A program made the position numbers and the translations under genes. Below the pieces are notes generated by a model. It was not told the origin of the DNA. It did not search any database and was given only the letters and a program-made list of their open reading frames with translations. From CAZCDM01 sp964497475 (GTDB lineage Bacteria; Planctomycetota; Phycisphaerae; SM23-33), in NCBI GenBank assembly GCA_964497475.1, contig CAZCDM010000041.1:1-14563 (forward strand): a stretch of DNA of 14,563 bases, read 5' to 3'. Below, piece after piece: positions 1 to 6,667 of this stretch (positions within the stretch are counted from its first letter, which is position 1; each line of letters opens with the position of its first letter).

Positions 1-10
1 AAGAAACAAC

Positions 11-78
11 CCCAGCCGGGGGCGGCTGGGCTACACGCATTGACACTTTCCCAGCCGGGGGCGGCTGGGCTACACGCA
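11..78. repeat. Two tandem copies of a GC-rich hairpin repeat
   Basis: Two identical 29-base units lie at 11-39 and 50-78. Each has an 8-base stem (cccagccg / cggctggg) around a GGGG loop, followed by ctacacgca. The second copy continues into a tail (caatcatggcacggg) that resembles the tail of the related copy at 3178-3221. The layout is that of an interspersed REP-like element. Whether it acts in transcription, as an RNA hairpin or as a mobile REP cannot be told from this sequence. Confidence 0.75.
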
Positions 79-100
79 CAATCATGGCACGGGCGAAAGC

Positions 101-142
101 ATAAAAAAGCGGCGGGAGGGTTTTTGCAAACCCGCCCGCCGC
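101..142 (-). terminator. Intrinsic terminator (distal) for the FG-GAP/PEP-CTERM gene
   Basis: A 15-base stem with one mismatch (109-123 with 128-142) closes a 4-base loop. Read on the minus strand it is followed by six T (the complement of the A run at 103-108). It lies about 95 bases beyond the stop codon of the minus-strand gene ending at 238, behind another hairpin, so it may be a second, back-up terminator. Confidence 0.7.
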
Positions 143-187
143 AGCGTTTCCTGGAGAAATGAACATCTGAATCAGTGTTTGAGAAAA

Positions 188-223
188 CCCTTGGCCGGGC
201 GGGTCCAGGTGACCCGCCCGGCC
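188..223 (-). terminator. Strong hairpin, probable proximal terminator
   Basis: A perfect 13-base stem (193-205 with 211-223, arms beginning ggccgggcgggtc) closes a 5-base loop. It sits 15 bases after the stop codon of the FG-GAP/PEP-CTERM gene. On the minus strand it is followed by a moderately T-rich stretch (aagggttttctc) rather than a clean T run, so it may be a weaker terminator or an mRNA-stabilising 3' hairpin. Confidence 0.55.
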
Positions 224-237
224 GGGGCTGTGGTTAT

Positions 238-2223
238 TTACGCGTTCTTGCGGTTGCGGCGACGCAGCAGCGCCAGCCCACCCATGCCCAGCAGACCCAT
301 CGTGGCCGGCTCGGGGACGGTGCTGGTGATGGCACCGGTGGTGAGGAAGTTGCTGGTATCCCAGGCAGCGTCCCCGCCAGCGTCGGCGAAGTCGAAGCTA
401 TAGCCACCCAAAGCGCCCAATGAACCGGCACTGAACAGGGTGAACGTGTCACCGAGGCCCGGCGCGAAGCCGCCGAGGAGGTCCACGTCGATCACCGATC
501 CGTTGAAGTTCATCGTGCCGGTGACATCGAGCTGGTCGTAGCTGACGGCCGAAGCGATCTCCATGAGGTAGCTGCCCGTGCCGCCGACGCTGCCATCGAC
601 GCTCAGCGTGCCCGGCGAGTTGCCCGGGGCGATGATGCCTTCGTTGGTGACGTCGCCGGTAATCGTACCACTGCCGGCCAGCGTGTTGCCCGTGTTGGAC
701 CCGTTGCCGACGTACACATGATCGGCCGTCAGGTCACCGTCGACCACCAGCGTGTTGTCGTTCGAGCCATTGTTCTGGCCGACGTAGACATCATTGGCGG
801 CGTCGAGAGCCCGGGCAGAGTCGCCGGCAGAGAGGGTCACTTGGTTGTTGCTGTTGTTCTGGCCGATGACCCATTCGTCGCGGGTTTCGAAGCTGATGCC
901 GTCGGTCTGCTTGGCCGAGCCATCATCCAGCGTGGTCATGGAGCTGACACTGCCGGTCCAGCCCTTGCCCGTTCCCCCGCTAACATCCTGGTTCGCCCCG
1001 ACAACGAACAGATCGCCATCCAAGCTTGTGGTGAGGCCGAATTGATCATACGCCGCGCCATCGGAGGCCCAGATCTTGACGTCTTCGGTTACCGTGCCGG
1101 TAGCGGTATCCAGGTTCCGATAGAGGTAGGCAGCGCCTTGGTTGTTATTCGCGCCGAGGTCCTGGCCGATAGCCCCGACCAGGGCGGACGTGCCATCCAG
1201 GCCCGGGTCCCCGAGGCCGAAGTGATCACCCGCCGCACCATCGGAGGCCCTGAGCTGGACGTCTTCGGTTACCGTGCCGGTAGCGGTATCCAGGTTCCGA
1301 TAGAGGTAGACAATGCCTTGGTTGTTATTCGCGCCAGCGTCGTCCCAGTAAGGAGCCCCGACCAGGCCCATCGTGCCATCCAGGCTTGCGGAGTAGCCGA
1401 AATTATCCTCCTCCGCACCATTGGAGGATGTGAGCTTGACCTGCTCTTCGACCATGCTGGTAGCGGTGTCCAGGTTCCGGTAGACATAGGCAGCGCCTCG
1501 GTCGGCATCCCCGCCGGTGTGGTGGCCGATAGCCCCGACCAGGGCGGACGTGCCCGACAGGCTCACGGAATGGCCGAAATTATCGCTCTCCGCACCATCG
1601 GAGGACCTGAGGGCAGCGTCCATGATTTTATCACCGGAGGCGGTGTCCAGGTCTCGGTAGACATAAACCAGGCCTCGGTTATAATCCCCCAGGGTGTCAC
1701 GCTTTGCACAGCCGACCAGGCCCATCGTGCCATCCAGGCTCACGGAGAAGCCCATTCTATCACCCTGCATAGGGCTGTTGCTGATGAGCCTGACGTCTTC
1801 GGTTATCGTGCCTTCTGCGGTGTCCAGGTTCCGGTAGAGGTAGGCAATGCCTGCTTCAATAATGTGGCCAGATATGAGATGCCGAGAAGCCCCGATCAGG
1901 GCGGTCGTGCCATCCAAGCTTACGCCTCGGCCGAATCGATCATACGCATTGCCATCGGATGCGATGAGCTTGGCGTCTTGGGTTACCGTGTCGGAAGCGC
2001 TGTCCAGACCCCGGTAGAGGTAGGCAGCGCCTCGGTCGGTATCCCCGCTGGTGTCGTGAAACTTGGCCCCGATCAGGGCGGTCGTGCCATCCAAGCTTGC
2101 GCCTTGGCCGAAGTAATCATCCGCCGCGCCACCGAGGGGTTCGAGTTCCGCCGCCAGGACAGGTGCGCTGGGCAGGAACAAAGCAGCGGCCAGAGCGATA
2201 ATGAATGTAAACGTGCGTTTCAT
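238..2223 (-). CDS. Secreted FG-GAP seven-repeat protein with PEP-CTERM anchor
   Basis: This 661-residue exported protein is probably held at the cell surface. A signal peptide fills residues 1-25 (MKRTFT, hydrophobic core, ..VLAA). Seven FG-GAP-type repeats of 59-60 residues start at about 35, 95, 155, 214, 273, 333 and 393. Each has a D-x-F/M-G start, LDGT-x-ALVGA and, except the seventh, G-x-x-YLYR-x-LDTA. Seven such repeats predict a seven-bladed propeller. Residues about 450-545 carry VGQNN/VGNGSN repeats and a GIIAPGNSPGTL motif typical of beta-helix surface proteins. The tail is a PEP-CTERM signal: VPEP at 636-639, hydrophobic stretch, then RRRNRK. The start is ATG at 2223 because AAGGAG stands 7 bases upstream; an in-frame start at 2268 would add 15 charged residues before the signal peptide. 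Exosortase processing is known for the tail family, but no exosortase gene is in the window. The ligand is unknown. Confidence 0.88.
   Translation of the reverse strand: MKRTFTFIIALAAALFLPSAPVLAAELEPLGGAADDYFGQGASLDGTTALIGAKFHDTSGDTDRGAAYLYRGLDSASDTVTQDAKLIASDGNAYDRFGRGVSLDGTTALIGASRHLISGHIIEAGIAYLYRNLDTAEGTITEDVRLISNSPMQGDRMGFSVSLDGTMGLVGCAKRDTLGDYNRGLVYVYRDLDTASGDKIMDAALRSSDGAESDNFGHSVSLSGTSALVGAIGHHTGGDADRGAAYVYRNLDTATSMVEEQVKLTSSNGAEEDNFGYSASLDGTMGLVGAPYWDDAGANNNQGIVYLYRNLDTATGTVTEDVQLRASDGAAGDHFGLGDPGLDGTSALVGAIGQDLGANNNQGAAYLYRNLDTATGTVTEDVKIWASDGAAYDQFGLTTSLDGDLFVVGANQDVSGGTGKGWTGSVSSMTTLDDGSAKQTDGISFETRDEWVIGQNNSNNQVTLSAGDSARALDAANDVYVGQNNGSNDNTLVVDGDLTADHVYVGNGSNTGNTLAGSGTITGDVTNEGIIAPGNSPGTLSVDGSVGGTGSYLMEIASAVSYDQLDVTGTMNFNGSVIDVDLLGGFAPGLGDTFTLFSAGSLGALGGYSFDFADAGGDAAWDTSNFLTTGAITSTVPEPATMGLLGMGGLALLRRRNRKNA
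1031..1335 (-). repeat. Recently duplicated 180-bp coding repeat inside the FG-GAP gene
   Basis: Positions 1081-1155 and 1261-1335 match at 72 of 75 bases, exactly 180 bases (60 codons) apart; the 50 bases before each are clearly similar but more diverged. They encode equivalent parts of blades 5 and 6. The other blades are recognisable only at protein level or over shorter DNA blocks, so this pair looks like the youngest duplication or a gene-conversion tract. Confidence 0.8.
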
Positions 2224-2252
2224 GGTAAATCTCCTTTTCATGGTTTGGTCGG

Positions 2253-2267
2253 GCTTGGCGCGTGCCA
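2253..2267 (-). promoter_or_regulatory. Possible sigma54 promoter of the FG-GAP/PEP-CTERM gene
   Basis: The minus strand reads TGGCACGCGCCAAGC. It matches the sigma54 consensus TGGCACG-N4-TTGC in every fixed position except that TT before the -12 GC is AA. GG and GC are correctly spaced. Transcription would start near 2242, leaving a leader of about 19 bases that still contains the AAGGAG ribosome site. Sigma54 control of PEP-CTERM genes with the PrsK/PrsR pair is known in some proteobacteria, which makes the site plausible. The same bases form a palindrome (cttggc-gcgt-gccaag, 2254-2269), so a repressor site or RNA hairpin is an alternative. Confidence 0.3.
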
Positions 2268-2360
2268 AGACCCAGAGCGTGTGGTTGGTGTCAATCGCGA
2301 CACGCGATCGAACCGTGTGTACATTTTTGTTACAATTTCATTTGCGTTTGCGTTGTTCTT

Positions 2361-2419
2361 TCCCTCACTGCCATCGGTGAGGGACATCTATTCAGTGCGA
2401 GCGTCTCGTCAGGCTCGCA
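2361..2419. other. Two hairpins in the region upstream of the FG-GAP gene
   Basis: Two inverted repeats lie side by side. The first is tccctcac / gtgaggga (2361-2368 with 2377-2384, 8-base loop). The second is tgcgagc / gctcgca (2396-2402 with 2413-2419, 10-base loop). Neither is followed by a T run on either strand, so they do not look like intrinsic terminators. They could be structured leader RNA if transcription from the promoter at 3040-3068 reaches this far. I recognise no riboswitch class. Confidence 0.4.
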
Positions 2420-2423
2420 ACAG

Positions 2424-2459
2424 CTACGAACTACAGACAATCATATGCAACTCCTTTCC
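2424..2459 (-). other. Six-codon ORF behind a strong Shine-Dalgarno site
   Basis: The minus strand carries ggaaaggag, then six bases, then ATG at 2444. The frame encodes only MIVCSS and a stop ending at 2424. The ribosome-binding site is one of the best in the window, yet nothing of gene length follows in any frame. It could be a leader peptide, the start of a destroyed gene or chance. Confidence 0.25.
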
Positions 2460-3032
2460 TTAATTTACGTAAGCGTCAGCGGCGAGCAGTTTTTCAAGCG
2501 GGCTGAGCGAAGCGTTCCGGGGCACGCGTCCGGAATAAGCCCGTTCCGTGGTCACAACGCCAGCTCGGACAAGGGAGCCATCCAGCATGTCCGATCTGGC
2601 TGCGAAAACGTCCCTGCCCCGCCCCATCCTGTGTGGTTCTACCAATGCCTTCCCAGGCAAACAAAAGGGGGAGGGAGGGGGGAGGATCGGAGCAAGTGGC
2701 AAGAAGCTATCTCGCCGCTCCGAAAGAGGACGTTAGAAGGAACCACGTTTGCAATTTGCAGAACATCCGCCCGTGGATCGAGAGAAACTCGTCAGAGAAA
2801 AAGACTGAAGATCACTGTCCTGGCCAAAACAACCAGAGAGACTACCTCAGACATTCTCCCGCTCGGGAAGAGTCATCTGCTCAGCAAGGATCACCCTTTG
2901 CCAAACAGCACATGATTCCTTTTGAATTAACTTGCGATAACCGGGTGAGCATCCGGCCTTACAACTACATCCACCACCTACCAGACAATCGATCCAAGCG
3001 AGCGAGCATATAACTTTGATTGCCTTTCAGTA

Positions 3033-3092
3033 TGTCAGAATCATACGCTCGCGTACTGGATTTGTCAAGTGGGTATTTATTATTTTTTTTAC
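3033..3092 (-). promoter_or_regulatory. Near-consensus sigma70 promoter with UP-like tract
   Basis: On the minus strand TTGACA (3068-3063) is followed after exactly 17 bases by TATGAT (3045-3040), one change from TATAAT. Immediately upstream lies an A/T-rich tract (complement of 3074-3091, a run of eight A with TAATAAATA), as expected of an UP element. Predicted start is near 3033. This is the best sigma70 promoter in the window, yet the next gene downstream starts 810 bases away. Confidence 0.65.
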
Positions 3093-3164
3093 AGCGACTG
3101 CTATATATGGCATAAGCATTGAATATACAGGCAGATAAAAAATGTCATCATGCCCATGCTCGCA

Positions 3165-3372
3165 CCCCGCGGGGCACACAGCCGGGGGCGGCTGTACCAC
3201 ACGCACAAGCATAGCACGGGGCGCGGGGCCATGCCCAAAAAACAATCCAGCCCTGAAAGAGCGACAGGAACCGCAGAAAAAGATCACTTTCGCCCCGCCG
3301 GGGCTCATGGTTCTGACCCGTCCTGCCCCGTGGGCTCACGCCCACGGCTACATTCTTCCGGGCCTTCGGCCC
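3165..3372. repeat. Cluster of GC-rich hairpin repeats next to recG
   Basis: Five palindromes lie in about 200 bp: ccccgcgggg (3165-3174); acagccg-gggg-cggctgt (3178-3195) with a tail to 3221 like that of the repeat at 50-78; gcccc-gcc-ggggc (3292-3304); ccgtgggc-tcac-gcccacgg followed by ctaca (3328-3352); and gggcc-ttc-ggccc (3360-3372). The second and fourth share the design of the repeats at 11-78, a 7-8 base stem with a 4-base loop and a C/ACA-type tail. None has a clean T run, so recG has no obvious intrinsic terminator here. Confidence 0.6.
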
Positions 3373-3405
3373 TGAAAGACAATCCCCCTTTCGCCCGCTT
3401 GAGTG

Positions 3406-5481
3406 CTACGCTCCGGCGATGAGTTCCAGGCGTCGTCCGTAGAGTTTTTCCACCGCCCGGCGCAGTTGCTGATGGCCCGGGCTGGCCAGGTCCGGGTCTT
3501 CGTCGATGATCGCCATCGCATCGCGTCGCGCCAGCCGAAGCAGCTCGAAGTCTTCGACCAGGTCGGCCACGCGCAGCTCCGGCAGGCCGTGCTGCTTCGT
3601 GCCGAAGAACTCCCCCGGCCCGCGGAGGCGGAGGTCTTCCTCGGCGATGCGGAACCCGTCGTGCGTCTCGGTCAGCACCGCCATGCGCTGCTCGGCCAGG
3701 GGGTTTTTCGGGCTGGCCACGAGGATGCACGTCGCATCCTGATCGCCGCGTCCGATGCGTCCGCGAAGCTGGTGCAGCTGCGCCAGGCCGAACCGCTCGG
3801 CGTGACGAATGACCATCACGTTGGCGGCCGGCACGTCCACGCCGACCTCGACGACCACGCTGGCCACGAGCACCTTGACCCGCCCGGCCGCAAAGTCCGC
3901 CATCACCGCGTTCTTCTGCTCAGCCTTCATCTGCCCGTGAACCAGCCCCACGCCGTACTTGCCCAACGGCCCGTCGCGCAGCTTCTCGGCCGCTTCGTTG
4001 GCGGCCGTCAGTTCCAGCTCGGCCGACGGCGTGACCAGCGGATAGATGAAGTACGCCTGCTGGCCGGCGGCAAGCTGCTGCTCGACGAACGCCAGCACCT
4101 CATGCAGGTCGTCTTCACTGGCCAGGCGGGTCGTCGTCTCGCCCCGGCCGGGCGGCAGTTCGGTAATGGTCGTCACGTCCAGGTCGCCGAACACCGTCAG
4201 CGCCAGCGTCCGCGGTATCGGCGTAGCGGTCATCACCAGGTAGTGCGGCGCATGGCCCTTGCCGCGAATGCCCGTCCGCTGGGCCACGCCGAACTTGTGC
4301 TGCTCATCGACGATCACCAACGCCAGGTCGTCAAAGCGGATCGTCTCGCCGAGCAGCGCGTGGGTTCCCACGGCGATGTGAACCGTGCCGGCGGCGATCT
4401 CGCCCCGCACGCGTTTGCGCTGCGGAGCCGGCTGGCCGCCCACGAGCAATGCGGTATTGACCTGCGAGCCCTCGAGGTACTGCTGGATGTTGCGGTAGTG
4501 CTGGCGGGCGAGCAGCTCGGTGGGGGCCATGATGGCCACCTGCTTGTGATTGGCCACCGCCGTCAGGGCGGCGTAGAGCGCCACGACCGTCTTGCCGCAG
4601 CCGACGTCGCCCTGCAGCAGGCGGTTCATCGGCACGGGCCGGGCCAGGTCGGCGGCAATTTCCCCAGCCGCTGCCGACTGGCCATCCGTCAGGGGGAAGG
4701 GGAACCTCGCGCGGATGCGCCGGTCGACTTCTTCGCTGCAGGGCAAGGCATGGGCTGGCCGCTGCGTCTGGCGCGAGCGGATCATCGCAATACCCAGCTG
4801 CATCAGCAGGCATTCTTCGTAGGCCAATCGTCGCCTCGCCCGCGCCCACTGCTGGCGGTCGTCGGGCCGGTGCATGGCCTCGATGGCCTGGTCTCGCGGC
4901 AGCAGGTCGCGCTGGGCGAGGTACGTCGCGTCGAACCAGCGGCGGATCAGCCCGCGCCCCTCGGGCAGAATGCGGCGGATGATCTGGGCGATGACGTTGC
5001 TGCTGAGCTTCGCCCCGGCCGGGTAAACCGGCAGGAGTTCGTCTTCGTCGAGGTTCGTCCCGGCCGGGTCGTAGATGATCTGGTGGTCGGGGTTGGCCAT
5101 CTGCAGCAGGCCTCGATAGCTGCCCACCTTGCCCGAGACGGCCAGAACCAGCCCGGGCTTGATGCGGTCCTTGAGGTACCCGCCGTGGAACCAGCGGATC
5201 GTCAGCGAGGCCGTCTCGTCTTCGATCTCGACATGGAAGAAGGGCCTGCGTCCGAAGCCCTGCATGCGGGCGACCGTGACGCGTCCGGCCACGGTGACAT
5301 TCTCATCGCCGTCTTCGAGCGTGTCGATCGGCTGGACCTGCCGGCGGAGATCGAACCGCCGCGGGAAGTACATCAGCAGATCGTCGACCGTCTCAATGCC
5401 GAGCTGGGCCAGCTGGCCCGCGCGCGTCGGGCCGACGCCCTTGACGAACTGCACCGGCGTGTCGAGTTCCAGCCGGGCCAT
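3406..5481 (-). CDS. recG: ATP-dependent DNA helicase RecG
   Basis: RecG is a superfamily 2 double-strand translocase that remodels stalled forks and Holliday junctions. The 691 residues are the usual length. The N-terminal wedge/OB region includes VKGVGPTRAGQLAQLGI (13-29) and the OB strands (about 60-120). The helicase core shows Walker A GDVGCGKT (291-298), motif II DEQHKFG (392-398), motif III TATPIPRT (418-425), VEVGVDVP (544-551) and motif VI QLRGRIGRG (571-579). The RecG-specific segment DLRLRGPGEFFGTKQHG follows at 616-632. All key residues are intact. The ATG at 5481 lies one base after the stop of the LysM gene and has no strong Shine-Dalgarno of its own, so translation is probably coupled. 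It is the last gene of the pcm-LysM-recG cluster. Confidence 0.97.
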   Translation of the reverse strand: MARLELDTPVQFVKGVGPTRAGQLAQLGIETVDDLLMYFPRRFDLRRQVQPIDTLEDGDENVTVAGRVTVARMQGFGRRPFFHVEIEDETASLTIRWFHGGYLKDRIKPGLVLAVSGKVGSYRGLLQMANPDHQIIYDPAGTNLDEDELLPVYPAGAKLSSNVIAQIIRRILPEGRGLIRRWFDATYLAQRDLLPRDQAIEAMHRPDDRQQWARARRRLAYEECLLMQLGIAMIRSRQTQRPAHALPCSEEVDRRIRARFPFPLTDGQSAAAGEIAADLARPVPMNRLLQGDVGCGKTVVALYAALTAVANHKQVAIMAPTELLARQHYRNIQQYLEGSQVNTALLVGGQPAPQRKRVRGEIAAGTVHIAVGTHALLGETIRFDDLALVIVDEQHKFGVAQRTGIRGKGHAPHYLVMTATPIPRTLALTVFGDLDVTTITELPPGRGETTTRLASEDDLHEVLAFVEQQLAAGQQAYFIYPLVTPSAELELTAANEAAEKLRDGPLGKYGVGLVHGQMKAEQKNAVMADFAAGRVKVLVASVVVEVGVDVPAANVMVIRHAERFGLAQLHQLRGRIGRGDQDATCILVASPKNPLAEQRMAVLTETHDGFRIAEEDLRLRGPGEFFGTKQHGLPELRVADLVEDFELLRLARRDAMAIIDEDPDLASPGHQQLRRAVEKLYGRRLELIAGA

Positions 5482-5482
5482 G

Positions 5483-5896
5483 CTACTTGCCGGCGGTCTC
5501 GGGGATGAAGATCACCTGGCCGATCTTCAGGCGGTTGCGGTCGACGCCGGGGTTGAGGGCCCCGATTTTCGGCCACTGTTTCGGGTCGCCCAGCTCGGCC
5601 CCGGCGATGCGCCAGTAGGTATCGCCCGGCTTGACGACGTAGCGGACGGCGTGGGCCGGCGGCGCGGGTGGGGCGGGCTTGCTGGCGGCCTGGCTGAGCG
5701 TCGGCGGGGGCGGCGCCGGCGTGCTTGCCGGGGTATCGCCAGGGTCGTCCAGCGGGCGGATGACATCGAGCTTCGGCGGCGGAGGCGGCGGGGCCGTCAT
5801 CGGTTCCTGTCTCGGCGCGGGCTGGGGCTGGCAGCCGACGAGGCAGGCGAAAACCGCGACGAGGCTCACGAGAAGGATCAGGCGGATGGGTTGCAT
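5483..5896 (-). CDS. LysM-domain lipoprotein
   Basis: This 137-residue envelope protein should bind peptidoglycan or a related glycan. A lipoprotein signal peptide ends in the lipobox LVGC, so Cys22 is the predicted lipidated residue. A proline-rich linker (about 23-82, with PPPPPP and PAPPPP runs) leads to one LysM domain at 84-132 (YVVKPGDTYWRIA ... LNPGVDRNRLKIGQVIFIPE). No enzymatic domain follows. The start is ATG at 5896, with AAAGGA five bases upstream; an in-frame upstream start would put 12 residues in front of the signal peptide. It sits 66 bases after pcm and one base before recG. The pcm plus LysM-lipoprotein order recalls pcm-nlpD of gammaproteobacteria, though NlpD also carries an M23 peptidase-like domain that is absent here. 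Confidence 0.88.
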   Translation of the reverse strand: MQPIRLILLVSLVAVFACLVGCQPQPAPRQEPMTAPPPPPPKLDVIRPLDDPGDTPASTPAPPPPTLSQAASKPAPPAPPAHAVRYVVKPGDTYWRIAGAELGDPKQWPKIGALNPGVDRNRLKIGQVIFIPETAGK

Positions 5897-5962
5897 GGGC
5901 GTCCTTTCAGCAGGAGTGGGCAGCCGTGCCACGCCTGTATCATACCGCCCGGCCGGGCTGCG

Positions 5963-6619
5963 TCAAGTCGGCTCCCACCCGCCACGGCCGATCAGCGGCA
6001 CGAACCGCACGTCGCAGAGTACATGGCGGCGGATATTCTGGCCGAGCTTGTCCACGCGCACAAGCTGCTGGACCTCGCGCGAGCCGACCGGTGCGACAAT
6101 GCGGCCGCCGTCGGCGAGCTGATCCAGCCACGCCTGCGGCACGTCCGGCCCGGCCGCCCCGCAAACGATCCGATCATACGGCGCGTGAGCCGCCAGGCCC
6201 GCACTGCCATCGCCCTTTACCACATGCACATTGTCCGCCCCCAGCTCGGCCAGGAGCTTTCGAGCACGCTCGGCCAGGGCGCCGATCCGCTCGACCGCCC
6301 AGACCTCCCCGGCCAGCCTGCCCAGCAGGGCCGCCTGATACCCACTGCCGGCACCGACATCGAGGACGCGATCACCAGGCCCGGCCGAGAGTTCCTGCAA
6401 GCTCAGCGCCACGATGTACGGCTGGGAGATCGTCTGGTCCTGGCCGATCGGCAGGGGCGAATCGTCATAGGCGCAGCGCTGCATCAGCCCGGGCACGAAC
6501 CGCTCGCGCTCCACGGCGGCCATCGCATCGAGCACGCGCCGATCGGTAATGCCTCGCGTTTCGAGCTGCCGCGCGACCATCGCGCGACGCAACGCGTCGA
6601 AATTTCCTTCGCTTGTCAT
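5963..6619 (-). CDS. pcm: Protein-L-isoaspartate O-methyltransferase
   Basis: Pcm methylates isoaspartyl residues in damaged proteins with SAM so that they can revert to aspartate; it acts in the cytoplasm. The 218 residues fit the family. The family signature DDSPLPIGQDQTISQPYIVA lies near residues 56-75, with D-Q where GQTISQP is common. The SAM-binding loop VLDVGAGSGYQAALLG follows, then an acidic VWAVER strand end, and the C-terminal GGRIVAPVG is also typical. The ATG at 6619 gives a normal N terminus; the frame stays open far upstream only as a shadow of the divergent gene. No clear Shine-Dalgarno is visible, and TATAAT lies just ten bases upstream, so the mRNA may be nearly leaderless. 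It leads the pcm-LysM-recG cluster. Confidence 0.95.
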   Translation of the reverse strand: MTSEGNFDALRRAMVARQLETRGITDRRVLDAMAAVERERFVPGLMQRCAYDDSPLPIGQDQTISQPYIVALSLQELSAGPGDRVLDVGAGSGYQAALLGRLAGEVWAVERIGALAERARKLLAELGADNVHVVKGDGSAGLAAHAPYDRIVCGAAGPDVPQAWLDQLADGGRIVAPVGSREVQQLVRVDKLGQNIRRHVLCDVRFVPLIGRGGWEPT

Positions 6620-6667
6620 GCCGATTGCATTATATAGTTTCACTACGTTCAACCGGGAGAGCTGCAC
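6620..6667. promoter_or_regulatory. Divergent promoter region between pcm and the DUF62 gene
   Basis: Only 48 bases separate the two start codons. The minus strand has TATAAT at 6634-6629, which would start transcription about three bases before the pcm ATG. No -35 at proper spacing is evident; TTGAAC at 6652-6647 is only 12 bases away. For the plus gene TATAGT (6633-6638) overlaps the same core, and GGGAG (6655-6659) serves as its ribosome site. Sharing one AT-rich core suggests that the two directions compete. Confidence 0.4.

Larger units (their letters stand above)
2290..3033 (-). other. About 740 bp with no convincing gene, downstream of a strong promoter
   Basis: No reading frame here has a good start, codon pattern or recognisable protein family. 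The base composition is lower in GC than the neighbouring genes, and stops are frequent on both strands. A near-consensus promoter at 3040-3068 points into the region on the minus strand. The content could be a non-coding RNA, a very long leader of the FG-GAP gene, or remnants of a lost gene. I could not match it to tmRNA, SRP RNA, 6S RNA or a known riboswitch by eye. Confidence 0.4.

Noticed and set aside
718..2463. Long plus-strand ORF opposite the FG-GAP gene
   Set aside because: It mirrors the repeated codons of the real minus-strand gene, has no ribosome site, and the minus frame has signal peptide, domains and PEP-CTERM tail.
2669..2687. G-rich run (five, three, six and two G separated by single A), possible G-quadruplex
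   Set aside because: Only three runs of three or more G are properly separated, so a stable three-layer quadruplex is doubtful.
2460..2702. Minus-strand ORF of 80 codons starting with TTG, ending just before the strong ribosome site at 2451-2459
   Set aside because: The start has no ribosome site, the product matches no family I know, and composition does not look coding. Its position downstream of the 3040-3068 promoter keeps it a remote possibility.
3027..3308. Minus-strand ORF of 93 codons
   Set aside because: It runs through the hairpin-repeat cluster and the promoter region; the Pro/Cys/Gly-rich product reflects repeat DNA.
3403..5508. 701-codon plus-strand ORF opposite recG
   Set aside because: Antisense shadow in GC-rich DNA; the minus frame is an intact RecG with all helicase motifs.
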